Below are positions 1 to 10,403 of a stretch of DNA of 64,000 nucleotides, piece after piece (the stretch's first letter is position 1; the number at the start of each line of letters is the position of its first letter). Below the pieces are notes generated by a model. That model did not search any database. It saw nothing but the letters and a program-made list of their open reading frames with translations, and was not told where the DNA came from. A program made the position numbers and the translations under genes. The DNA comes from Ampelocalamus luodianensis (taxonomy: Eukaryota > Streptophyta > Magnoliopsida > Poales > Poaceae): assembly GCA_036346255.1 (NCBI GenBank), contig CM070640.1, positions 36,947,238 to 37,011,237 on the forward strand, read 5' to 3'.

Positions 1-1197
1 CCCTCTTCAACCCAAACACCAAGAATCCATGAAAATCGCTTTAAGCAGTGCAAACTTGTCACATCGAAATACGGTGCATCGATTATTAGACTTTTAGGAC
101 GACTAATACAATTTTTACCGTAATACACAAACACATGTCAAATATTAGTAGAAATTGATAAATCATCTAACCGCCACCATTGATAACTTAAGATGCTACT
201 TGATTTCAGTTAGGTCCTCCTGGGGAACGCAAAACTGTCACAGATTTTCTATACTAATATAAAAAGAGGAAGTTTTTCTTTGCTACATTCACTCTATGTT
301 TGTATACACAAAACAACCCAAAGCCTTGGATCGTCTGCATCGAATGTCCCAGATTTGTTTCATAACCTGCCAGTAATTAATACCTACTAATCCTTCTAAA
401 AACAATCACCTACTAGTCTCACTAATAATCGCATCACCATTAAGGATTTAAGGGGGCCGAGCCCTCTCCATCCATTTTTTATCTTGCAGTCCACATTAGT
501 TTTACTATCATGATTTCCTTCGTCCCTTTAATTTTTCGTATTAATCATTTAATTGTCCTAGCCATACCATCAATCAGGTAGTTATCACTACTGTCGAGTA
601 CACAAAGCTGTGCGCACATTCCAAATTTTCAATCGAGCACGTCTTCACTAACATCACCATACTCCCTCACCTCCTCCATAGTCCCCCCTTCGTCCCTATG
701 CACCTCGCCCCTCGTTGTCGATCCCAATTTCTCGCCTGAGCCGCCTTTGTTATTCCAATCTGTGTCATCGTTGCCCCTTGTTGGCTATTGTTGTCATTGC
801 TCGAGGTCTCCTTCGTCACTTGCGTCGTCTACCTCTCCTGAGGGTGAGAACCACGTGACCAGCACCCAACTATGATGAGAGACACAACGATACTGGTAAC
901 CAATGATTTTATTTCCCTCTCATCATATATGTTTCTTTGCAACAGTAGTGGGATCAGGTCAGATCTGGTGGCAAGATCTCATCAGGGAGACGACCACCAA
1001 TGACAGGCCCCTTCTCAATTCATGGCTTCTTCTTCTCCTTAATCGGCAGTGGCACGGTGGTGGCGTCAACTGAAGGCAAGTGGGGCAGAAGCGGATGTTA
1101 AAATTGTTTTGTGTTAGCACAAACTTGAGATTAAAAAATATTATCGTGTTTACATGATTTGATATTGATTTAGCATGAAACATCATTAAGCTGAATA
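1..1197. other. AT-rich intergenic sequence, no gene seen
   Basis: No supported coding region, RNA gene or clear transposon boundary. The short reading frames here lack family features. The stretch is moderately AT-rich with pyrimidine-rich patches around 660-840 and ends at the target-site duplication of the MULE that follows. Confidence 0.5.
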
Positions 1198-1206
1198 TAA
1201 TACTTA

Positions 1207-2429
1207 GAAAAAAGTACATTTTACACCCCTGGACCCTTGCAAAAGTCCACCCTCAACTCTAAAACCAGACATTATTCATCATCTAACTATCCAAACTGTG
1301 CAAAAACACCCCCTTGTCAGGAAACCATAGTGGTTTTTGGCTAATCTGGCACACACAAATATTTTTTTTGTTGACGTGGCAGACTGAATACACAAAACAT
1401 AAAAAAAGGGGCCCACAAGTAAGCGTCTTCTACTTCTTCTTCTTCTACCTCCCTCTCCTCTTCTTCTCTCTCTATCCCCATCTCCCTTCATCCTCTCTCC
1501 ACAACCGGTCGGTGACCTCGGTAGCTGCCTCAGCCCCATCTTCCTCCTCCTCAGGGGCAGGGATCGGGGCGGGGGAGGCTACTTTGCTACCTCGCCCCGA
1601 TCACCGCTAGTTATCTCCCTGCCCGCCCCGTTAGGCCTGCCAGGGCAAGAGCCCCTTGACCCTGATCCCCACAGGGATCCACAGGGGCTACAAATTTGAA
1701 ATCTAGCAAGACCAAAAGTTCATGCAAGATTTGTAAAAGGTTGGAATCCTAAATAATCAACCATACATAAATACATTACTTCCTAGGAGGGTACTCCCGT
1801 GTGGTGGAGCACCTCGTCGCAGCACTCCCGCCCGACACTATCCGCCTTGGCCTCTGCCTCTGCCGTCTTGATTGGGGTGAAACCCTTGTGCGCCTCCAGT
1901 TCGCTGATGGAGCACCAATGCTTACTGCCAACCACGTTATCCTCACGGTCTCGCTGGGCGTCCTCAAGGCCAGCCTTGGCAAGGATGCCTCCACCGCAGG
2001 CGCTATCACCTTCGACTCGCCGTTCAAGTGTGAGGCTGTCGCGTGCCTGGGCTTTGGGGTCATGAACAAGCTATTTATGGAGGTGGAGCCTGTGGCTGCA
2101 CCTGAACTAGAAGGCGGCGAGGAAAGACTAGCCACGACACTGCCGTCGCTAGATTTCCTGTTCCTCCGCGTACGTTTTAGTGGATGCCATGTGGCCCCTA
2201 TCAACCTTTTTTCTGATTCATATGGATGACTACTAGGAGGTGATTCAGATGTTATGTCATCAAAACTAGAACATGTAGATGCCACCTCAGTCAAAACAGG
2301 ATGGTTTAGGGCTGAAGAGGGTAAAGTGAACAACTTTGAGAGTTTGAGGGTGTTAGATGTCTGGTTTTGTAGTTGAGGGGTGATTTTCAGACTTTCGCAA
2401 GAGTTCAGAGATGTAAAATAGACTTTTCC
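1207..2429. mobile_element. Pack-MULE-type element carrying a polyamine oxidase fragment
   Basis: The terminal inverted repeats are about 40 bp and imperfect: the left end starts GAAAAAAGTACATTTTACA and the right end, read in reverse, starts GGAAAAGTCTATTTTACA. Nine-base flanking duplications are TAATACTTA (1198-1206) and AAATACTTA (2430-2438), matching at 8 of 9. Nine-base TSDs with this kind of TIR indicate Mutator-like elements. The TIR and the pyrimidine-rich subterminal region (1430-1560) are clearly related to those of the larger MULE at 15245-18451. No transposase is seen, so it is non-autonomous, and it carries a captured host gene piece (next entry). Confidence 0.85.
1789..2105 (+). 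pseudogene. Captured polyamine oxidase (flavin amine oxidase) fragment
   Basis: The + frame reads GYSRVVEHLVAALPPDTIRLG, then the stretch LTANHVILTVSLGVLKASLG and FKCEAVACLGFGVMNKLFME. This is the internal part of a plant polyamine oxidase of the class that oxidises spermine/spermidine with FAD; HVI-TVSLGVLK and the GFG-NK-F-E segment are characteristic. Neither the N-terminal FAD-binding Rossmann segment nor the C-terminal domain is present, so no active enzyme can be made. After about 2105 the frame stays open to 2229 but similarity to the family fades. The piece lies wholly inside the MULE and is best read as a transduplicated exon fragment. Family assignment is from recognised motifs. Confidence 0.8.
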
Positions 2430-2627
2430 AAATACTTACCATGGCATGAAACGTCATGTTTCGTAGTTTTGGAGGTTCATTGTTCCTTTTCTAGACTTGA
2501 ATTTGAGGACTGTATTTCTTTTCAGCCACCGAATAGTTAAGTTATTTGAAATAACTTTGTTTTCATTGGGGCCTACATATATAAATTTTATATGTATACA
2601 CTGATTTATGGTATAAATTGGACTTGG

Positions 2628-2940
2628 TGTCGTAGCATAAAGAGGCTAGACAGTGGGTACGGAGACCCTCCGTGCCCTTTGTCTTGGGAGAAGGACCAAA
2701 GGGATGAGCCAAAGATGTGTATGCGTATGAGTGTGTATTGATGATTATGTATGAATGAGAGGAAATCCTCTTTATTCCCTTCTTGCCCCCATAGGCGAGA
2801 AAGAGACAAAGGATATTTAGGTATATTTGCCTAAATATGCTATACAGACTAGGTTTATACATGTACAGTATCCCTAACGGTACACCGGTATTCCTGACGA
2901 CCCTAGGGTGCGGGGCACCCTTTGGTGCCCGGCTACGGCA
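2628..2940 (-). repeat. Left LTR (3' LTR) of the LARD-like element
   Basis: 313 bp, matching 9487-9859 over its length except for a deletion of roughly 55 bp that removes the TATA-like segment. Terminal TG and CA are retained; the end reads CTACGGCA instead of CTACGACA. Confidence 0.85.
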
Positions 2941-2989
2941 ACTCCCTTGTCTGCGTGGTCTGAAGTCGCGAGGACAGATCCCGCGGTCC

Positions 2990-3570
2990 CAAGGGGTGAG
3001 CGGACGCAGTTCTGCCGCCCCTGGCCCCTCGGGAGTTGGGGATACCCTGGGGAGACGTCAGCCGGGAGCCACCACACCGGGGCGATCAATGTGGAGCCGC
3101 CCCGCCGAGGCACAGGCCTCGAGGTGGGCGGCGGAGCTCTGGAGGCACTCCGGAGACAGAGTCGGTGCGGAGCCGCCCCGCCGAGGCATGGGTCTCGAGG
3201 CGGGCGGTGAAGCTTCGGATGCGCTCTGGAGGCGGTGCGAGGTGGAGGAGAAGTCGACGCGGAGCCGCCCCACCGAGGCATAGTCCTCGAGGCGAGCGGT
3301 GAAGCTCCGGAGGCGAAGCTGGTGCGGAGCCGCCCCGCCGAGGCATGGGCCTCAAGGCGGGCGCTGAGTGGCGATGGAGCACGGGGAGGTGAAGTCGACG
3401 CGGAGCCGCCGCACCGAGGCATGGCTTTCGAGGCCGACGGTGCGTCGGGGTCGCCCTACCGAGGCGATAGCCCCGAGGCTGGTGGCGAGCAGCGACGGAG
3501 CACACATAGGTGAAGCCGACGCGGAGTCGCTGTGTTGAGGCATGGTCCTCAAGGCGAGCGACGCATCGTG
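2990..3570. repeat. GC-rich degenerate tandem array
   Basis: Irregular units of about 60-90 bp built around GAGCCGCCCCGCCGAGGCAT followed by a GGTCTCGAGGCGGGCGG-like block and a CTCCGGAGGCG-like block. Long reading frames on both strands arise from the repeat composition and are not genes. Confidence 0.75.
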
Positions 3571-3744
3571 GTGGTCACTACTGCCCTTGTGTCTGATTAC
3601 TTCCTCGGAGTGACCGTTTGTGATGGTCCTACTAGGGGCCTGGTATCGTCCCCCCTTCGGCTGCTCCTAATGGGTTGGGCCCCTAACTGAGTGGCATGAA
3701 GGGTTGATGTTAGTTTGCCCGAGGAGGCATCTTCCTATTGTTAT

Positions 3745-4825
3745 TATTGGGCTCGCTTGAGAGCCCGAAGCTAGCGAGGAGGAGGTGAAGCCTAACACCA
3801 TCCCCCAACCTTTTTTGATTGGGCTCGCTTGCAGAGCTCAAAGCTAGCGAGGGGGAGGCGAAACCGAAGACGCCTTCCCCCAACTTTTTGGATTGGGCTC
3901 GCTTGCGGAGCCCAAAGCCAGCGAGGGGGAGGCGAAGCCGAAGATGCCGTCCCCCAACTTTTTGGATTGGGCTCCTTTGCGGAGCCCAAAGCTAGCGAGG
4001 GGGAGGCGAAGCCGAAGATGCCGTCGCCAACTTTTTGGATTGGACTCGCTTACGGAGCCCAAGGCTAGCGAGGGGGAGGCGAAGCCGAAAACGCCGTCCC
4101 CCAACCTTTTGAATTGGGCTCGCTTGCGGAGCCCAAAGCTAGCGAGGGGGAGGCGAAGCCGAAAACGTGGTCTCCCAACTTTTTTTTATTGGGCTCGCTT
4201 GCGGAGCTTAAAGCTAGTGAAGGGGAGGTGAAGCCGAAGACACCGTCCCCCAACTTTTTGGATTGGGCTAGCTTGCGGAGCCCAAAGCTAGTGAGGGGGA
4301 GGCGAAGCCGAAGACGCCGTCCCCCAACTTTTTGGATTGGGCTCACTTGCGGAGCCCAAAGCTAGCGAGAGGGAGGCGAAGCCGAAAATGTCATCCCCCA
4401 ACTTTTTTTGATTGGGCTCGCTTGAGAGCATAAAGCTAGCAAAGGGGAGGCGAAGCCAAAGACTCCGTCCCCCAACTTTTTGGATTGGGCTCGCTTGCGG
4501 AGCCCAAAGCTAGCGAGGGGGAGGCGAAGCCGAAGACGCCGTCCCCAACTTTTTGGATTGGGATCGCTTGCGGAGGCCAAAGCTAGCGAGGGGGGGGGGG
4601 CGAAGCTGAAGACGCCGCCCCCCAACTTTTTGGATTGGGCTCACTTGTGGAGCCCAAAGCTAGCGAGGGGGAGGCGAAGCTGAAAACGCCGTCCCCCAAT
4701 TTTTTTTTATTGGGCTCGCTTGAGAGCCTAGAAGCTAGCGAGGGGGAGGCAAAGCCAAAAGCGTCGTCCTCCAATCTTTTTTGATTGGGCTCGCTTGAGA
4801 GCCCAGAAGCTAGCGATTAGGCGGA
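3745..4825. repeat. Tandem array, about 74-bp unit, about 15 copies
   Basis: The unit contains ATTGGGCTCGCTTGCGGAGC, then a CCAAAGCTAGCGAGGGGGAG block, then GCGAAGCCGAAGACGCCGTC and CCCAACTTTTTGG. Unit starts are seen at 3747, 3818, 3892 and 3966 and continue to about 4815. GCTCGCTT...AAGCTAGCGAG gives each unit local dyad symmetry. Confidence 0.9.
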
Positions 4826-5099
4826 CTGGAGTTGCCGAAGGGGCTTTGGGGATGGGCCAGGCACCTGGGGCGGGGCCTCTGGAACGATTCCGGTTTGGTG
4901 CTTGAGCGTGAGGTGTTGGGCCTCGCTGCTTGGCCCGCGTGTTGTACGTGAGGTTGTAATGAGTAGTGTCCTATGACTATGTTGAGTATTTGTAGGCACT
5001 TCTTCATGCCAGGGCGCCCTGTAATTTGTCTTGCTGGGTCGCGATTGGACTGGACTGAATATTTGAACCCGTCCCTATCTCTTACTAGCAGCAAGCATC

Positions 5100-7010
5100 C
5101 ATGGCGAGGCTAGGGGTGCACGCTTGAGTGCGATTTGAAAGACATCTCTCGCCGGCGGGACTCGCGGCGGGAGACTCCCTAGTAGCCGAGGCGGAGCCTC
5201 TGGAGGAACTAAGGGTGCGCGTTTGAGAGCGATATGAAAGATGTCTCTCCGTTGGGGCGAGGCCCTCGTGGTGGGAGACTCCCTAGTCGCCGAGGTGGAG
5301 CCTCCAGAGCGCAACTAGGGGTGCGCGTTTGAGCGCGATATGAAAGATGTCTCTCCGTCGAGGCGAGGCCCTCGAGGCGGGAGACTCCCTAGTCGCTGAG
5401 GCAGAGCCTCCGAAGTGACTAGGGGTGCACTTTTGAGTGTGATATGAAAGATGTCTCTCCGCCGGGGCGAGGCCCTCACAGCGGGAGACTCCCTAGTCGC
5501 CGAGGCGGAGCCTTCAGAGCGACTAGGGGTGCACGTTTGAGCACGATATGAAAATGTCTCTCCACCGGGGCGAGGCCCACGCGGCGGTAGACTCCCTAGT
5601 CACCGAGGCGAGCCTCCGAAATGACTAAGGTGCACGTTTGAGCGCGATATGAAAGATGTCTCTCTGCCGTGGCGAGACGCCGGCCTCACGGTGGGAGACT
5701 CCCTAGTCACCGAGGCGGAGCCTCTTGAGCGACTAGGGGTGCGCGTTTAAGCGCGATATGAAAGATGTCTCTCTGCCGAGGTGAGGTCCTCGCGGCGGGA
5801 GGCTCCCTAGTAGCCAAGGCGGAGCCTCTGGAGCGACTAGGGGTGCGCTTTGAGCGTGATATGAAAGATGTCTCTCTGTCGGGGCGAGGCCCTGGCGGCG
5901 AGAGACTCCCTAGTCGTCGAGGCGGGGCCTCCGGAGCGACTAGGGGTGCACTTTGAGCACGATATGAAAGATGTCTCTTCGCCGGGGCGAGGCCCTGGTA
6001 ACGGGAGACTCTCTAGTTGACGAGGCGGAGCCTCCGGAGTGACTAGGGGTGCGCGTTGAGCGCGATATGAAAGATGTCTTTCCATTGGGGCGAGGCCCTG
6101 GCGGCGGGAGACTCCCTAGTCGCCGAGGCGGAGCCTCCGGCGCGACTAAGGGTGCGCTTTGAGCTTGATATGAAAGATGTCTCTCTGCTGGGGCAAGACT
6201 CTCGTGGCGGGAAACTCCCTAGTCGCTGAGGCTTAGCCTCTGGAGCGACTAGGGGTGCGCGTTTGAGCGTGATATGAAAGATGTATCTTCGCCGGGGCGA
6301 GGCCGTCGCGGCGGGAGACTCCCTAGTCATTGAGGTGGAGCCTCTAGAGCGACTAGGGGTGCGCGTTTGAGCGCGATATGAGAGATGTCTCTCTGCCGGG
6401 GCGAGACCCTCGCGGCGGGAGACTCCCTAGTCGCCGAGGCGGAGCCTCCGAAGCGACTAGGGGTGCACATTTGAGCATGATATGAAAGATGTCTCTCTGC
6501 TGGGGCGAGATGCCGGCCTCACGGCGGGAGACTCCCTAGTCGTCGAGGCGGAGCCTCCGAAGCTACTAGGGGTGCGCGTTTGAGCGCGATATGAAAGATG
6601 TCTCTTCACCGGGCGAGGCCCTCATGGCGGGAGACTCCATCGTCACCGAGACGGAGCCTCCGGAGCGACTAGGGGTGCGCTTTGATCACGATATGAAAGT
6701 TGTCTCTCCACCAGGGTGAGGCCCTCGCGGCGGGAGACTCCCTAATCGCCGAGACGGAGCCTCCGGAGCAATTAGGGGTGCGCGTTTGAGCACGATATGA
6801 AAATATCTCTCCGTCAGGGCGAGGCGTCAGCCTCATGGCGGGGACTCCCTAGTCGCCAAGGCGGAGCCTCCAAAGCGACTAGGGGTGCACGTTTGAGCGT
6901 GATATGAAAGATGTCTCTCTGCCAGGGCGAGGCCCTCGCGGCGGGAGACTCCCTAGTCGCCGAGGCGGTCCTCTAGAATGACTAGGGTGCGCGTTTGAGC
7001 GCGATTACTG
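5100..7010. repeat. Tandem array, about 104-bp unit, about 19 copies
   Basis: The unit contains GACTAGGGGTGCGCGTTTGA, GCGCGATATGAAAGATGTCT, CGGGGCGAGGCCCTCGCGGC, GGGAGACTCCCTAGTCGCCG and AGGCGGAGCCTCCGG. Starts recur near 5113, 5212, 5317, 5423 and on to about 6987. Copies differ by scattered substitutions and small indels. Reading frames here are repeat artefacts. Confidence 0.9.
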
Positions 7011-7014
7011 CATA

Positions 7015-7575
7015 CTCTGGAGGGCGAGCCAGTGTGCGCCGGGGCTCGGTGATGGGCTTATTGACGATGCCATCCTTGTGGGCTTTCACTGCACACTCCG
7101 GAGAGCGAGGCAACGTGCGTCGGGGCTCGAGGCCATGCACAGCGTCTTCGTTGCCACGGTGGTGGGCTTATTGACGATGCCATCCTTGTGGGCTTTCGCT
7201 GCACACTCCGGAGAGCGAGGCAGCGTGCGTAGGGGCTCGAGGCCATGCACGGCGTCTTTGTTTATACACTGTGCCTTCGAGAGGCTTTGGTGTGCGCCGG
7301 GGCTCAGGGTCACGCATGGCGTCTTCATTTATACATTGTGCCTTCGGAGGGCTTTGGTGTGCGCCGGGGCTCGGGGCCACGCACGGCGTCTTCGTTTATA
7401 CACTGTGCCTTCGGAGGGCTTTGGTATGCACCGGGGTTCGGAGCCACGCATGACGTCTTCGTTTGTACACTGTGCCTTCGAAGGGCTTTGGTGTGCACTG
7501 GGGCACGGGGCCACGCATGGCGTCTTTCTTGCTGCGGTGGTGGGCTTATTGACGGTGCCACCGTTGCGGGCTTAC
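7015..7575. repeat. Compound tandem array (about 122-bp and about 67-bp units)
   Basis: Two copies of a unit of about 122 bp (TGGGCTTATTGACGATGCCA ... GGAGAGCGAGGC) are followed by about four copies of a 67-bp unit starting TATACACTGTGCCTTCG near 7263, 7331, 7397 and 7465. The terminal part returns to the TGGGCTTATTGACG motif. Confidence 0.8.
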
Positions 7576-8239
7576 TGCCATCATTTGAGTGCTAAGTGGT
7601 TTGTATGAGTGCACAACAGTTGTAATTATATATATAAACCCTGTAACCATTTTTCCCTTGTTATCGGAGCCATGCGCCAGTATTGCCGGCCTAGGCAATT
7701 AGGTAAATGAAAGCAAAAGACCAGCAATACTATTACTAGCTGCTAGAACATTAAAGATAGAACTTGCCTTTGGAGCTAGTGGATTGTGCCTGCAACCTTG
7801 GCAATTTGGAGCTACTGCCTGCGTGAGGTATGCATCGGTTCTCTACGGTCGGGCAAGGCGACGCTCCGGAGGCAGTACTCTACGCCAGAGGTGGTCGAGG
7901 CTGGGGTGCTTCAGGTTGGAGGCGAAGGCGCTTGGAGGCGAGGTTCGGGTGGGGCTTTGGGTGTCGAGGGGGCCGGAGCTAGGGTGCCTCGGCTTGGAGT
8001 TGGGGCGCACCGGCTATCGGAGCGAGGGTTTGAGGTGCCGAGGTCGCCGACACCGAGGTGCCGAGTCTGAAGGTGACGCCGGCAGAGGCTTTCTGAAAGG
8101 GGTGGCAGCAGCAGCAATGGCCGAGGCTCCGAGGTGCCGGCGGCGGCGACGCGCCGGCGGGGTCGGCGGGCCTCTGGAGGTGGCGAAGATGGGCCGAGGT
8201 GCTCCGAAGGGGGCGAGCTGGAGTTGGACGGAGGCTGCG

Positions 8240-8757
8240 TGATCCGGGGTTCGATTTTGATCCGGGAAGATGCGGGGAGGTTAGGGATAAGATTTGGCAC
8301 GTTTTCTAGAAGGGGTTCTGTTGGAAATCTCGCGTTGTCGTATGAGACTCGGAGATCGGTAATGGCGACGAGCGCGCCGCTTATGAAGACGACGCGCCGC
8401 GGGTTGGGCTTAATGAGAGGAAATGGGCCGGAGGAAAGGAATTCGGCCCAAAGATTTTATCTGAGATTTAAATTGCTTTTCTATTTTATAAATTACCAGG
8501 AATTCAAATAAGCAATAGAAAATAGCAAATGAACTCAAAATTTTTTTTAGAAAAATCTAGAAAATATATATGAGCATATAGAAACCAAATAAAATAGTTT
8601 TGGCTATTGTTCATGTTGTGATTATTCACATTAAATATTTTTGATTGTAAAGTCCAAATTTAAGCTTTTGAATTAAATTCAAATAAATCAAAATGGTGAC
8701 TTTTCTTCCTACTAACTATTTAAAAAAAATTTAAACTCAGAAAATTGGGATGTTACA
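8240..8757 (-). repeat. LTR fragment of the TGTAACATCC family, nested
   Basis: Read on -, the sequence starts TGTAACATCCCAATTTTC at 8757 and continues with AT-rich sequence followed by a GGGCCGAATTC segment. This matches the start and layout of LTRs at 32010, 33613, 36321, 58563 and 61014. The far end could not be fixed, and no TSD was found. Confidence 0.55.
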
Positions 8758-8759
8758 GC

Positions 8760-9200
8760 TGTTCGAGGGTGGTGGTGGCGGAGCCCTGGGCACTCAAGGA
8801 AGAGACAGAGTCGGCGAAGGACCGCTTTTGCCCGAGGTGCTCCGAGGCGCTGGGGGGCCAATGGGCTCCGGAGGCGCGATGACGAAGACTCCGGGTTGGG
8901 CTTCGACCGGAGGTGCCGAAGGGGCCGGTTTGCCTGGAGGTGCTCCGGAGGCGGCCAAGAGGGGCCGAGGGGCTCTGGAGGCGACGAGGAGGGTCCGAGG
9001 GGCTCTAGAGGCGCGACGGCCAGTTTGCCCGGAGGTGCTCCGGAGGCGGCCAAGAGGGGCCGAGGGGCTCAGGAGGCGGTGAGGAGGGTCCGAGGGGCTC
9101 CGGAGGCGATGTCCCAGGGGGCCTTCGGCGAAGGGGGCTCTAGAGGTGGTGGCTGGAGGCGGGCGAGCTCGAGGAGGCGCGCGATGGCTCCACGGCTACT
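8760..9200. repeat. CTCCGGAGGCG-rich degenerate repeats
   Basis: Short GC-rich units such as GGTGCTCCGGAGGCGGCCAA and GAGGGGCTCCGGAGGCG recur, with a near-duplicate block at 8935-9010 and 9035-9110. They resemble the array at 2990-3570 and belong to the interior of the LARD-like element. Confidence 0.6.
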
Positions 9201-9486
9201 CTGGAGGGGAAGAGGTCCCCGTGCTGGTGTTATGGGGCGCGCAGGAGGGTGCTCTGGACCTTCGACCGATGGTACTTCATCCAGGTGGGATGTGCTTCAA
9301 CTGGACGTAATGAGCTTTGGCTTCTCCAGCTGAAGGTACTTCATCTAGGATGTGACAACTTCGGCTGGTGTGGAGAGGCTTCGGTCGAAGTTTTGCTTCG
9401 GGTGAAAGTGGGCTTCGACCGATGTGAGGTGTCTTTAGCTCCTCTCGTGTGTGACTTCTTAATCGGTCCCCACAAACGGCGCCAAC

Positions 9487-9859
9487 TGTCGTAGCATAAA
9501 TAGATTAGACAGTGGGTACGGAGACCCTCCTCACACGGAGACCCTCCGTGGCCTTTGTCTTGGGAGAAGGACCAAAGGGAGGAGCCAAAGACATGTATGC
9601 GTATGAGTGTGTATTGATGATTATGTACGAATGAGAAAGAATCCTCTTTACATATGCCCTTGAAGCTCTACTTATAGGGGGGAGAAGGGATATTTACCTT
9701 CTTATCCCCATAGGCGAGAAAGAGACAAAGGGTATTTAGGTATATTTGTCTAAATATGCTATACAAACTAGTTTTATATATGTACAGTATCCCTGACGGC
9801 ACACCGGTATTCCGGACGATCCTAGGGTGCGGGGCACCTCTTGATGCCCGGCTACGACA
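9487..9859 (-). repeat. Right LTR (5' LTR) of the LARD-like element
   Basis: 373 bp, partner of 2628-2940. It keeps a TATA-like motif on - (near 9670) and contains a small internal duplication of GGAGACCCTCC. The adjacent primer-binding site is at about 9464-9486 on -. Confidence 0.85.
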
Positions 9860-9864
9860 CTCGG

Positions 9865-10403
9865 CTATGTCTTATATTGTTCAATTTAACATAAAAATGT
9901 CAGGCCTTCTTTTAACATGCAAGACGAAATTACCTGTATATGTTAAAATTATGCACTATTCACTTTGCTTGAAATTTCCAAGCAGGGTATTCGTAATTTG
10001 TACGGTACTGTACTACGATGTATACGGTTTGGATGTTTTGTGCTTGAAATATGTTTGGCTTAATTTATATTAGTCAAGAGCACGTGTGCACGATTGCTAG
10101 TGGTTAGAAAACACACAGTATTCACTAAGCCATCACCGCGAGCAGAAAATTCACACAAATCTCGCATCAAACAGTATCATCCGCCCTAGAAATTCCCACG
10201 CTGCAAACACGGACTAGGTAGTGTGTATGTTTCTTTCCCTTCAAACTTCCCGTGATATTCTTGCGTTGGAGAGCACCATTATCTGGTTAATCTCACTTTC
10301 TTCTCGCCTTAACCACCCCCTCCCCTCTCTCTTCTTCCCCTTTCGCTTTCACTCTCCGAAAACCCAAACCCAAAAACCACACAAGAATCCGCCCGCAGCA
10401 GCC
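9865..10403 (+). promoter_or_regulatory. Upstream region and 5'UTR of the PheRS gene
   Basis: The interval between the LARD element and the PheRS start codon. A pyrimidine-rich tract at about 10315-10360 (CTCCCCTCTCTCTTCTTCCC) resembles the Y-patch/5'UTR composition usual in grass genes. No convincing TATA box was identified. The transcription start cannot be fixed from sequence alone. Confidence 0.45.

Larger units (their letters stand above)
2628..9859 (-). mobile_element. Non-autonomous LTR retrotransposon filled with tandem repeats (LARD-like)
   Basis: Two LTRs bound the element: 2628-2940 and 9487-9859. Each begins TGTCGTAGCATAAA and ends with GGCTACG(G/A)CA, so the ends form the inverted pair TGTCGTAGC/GCTACGACA. 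Flanks CTTGG (2623-2627) and CTCGG (9860-9864) are a 5-bp TSD with one mismatch. Next to the right LTR, read on -, lies TGGCGCCGTTTGTGGGGA, a primer-binding site of the type used by Tat/Athila-like gypsy elements; a purine tract (AAGGGAG) abuts the left LTR. Orientation is therefore -. A TATA-like CCTATAAGTAGAG on - lies near 9670 in the right LTR and is deleted from the left LTR. No gag or pol is detectable; the interior consists of tandem arrays and an LTR fragment of another family. Confidence 0.85.

Noticed and set aside
2837..3513. Several overlapping 70-180-aa frames on both strands
   Set aside because: They come from a GC-rich tandem array inside an LTR element; their repeats follow the DNA unit and no protein family fits.
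3792..4774. Repetitive proline/serine-rich frames that look like repeat proteins
   Set aside because: Pure translation of the 74-bp array in all frames; the unit is not a multiple of three, so the frames shift between units.
7078..7608. 176-aa frame on +
   Set aside because: Translation of the 67/122-bp array; no start context or homologue.
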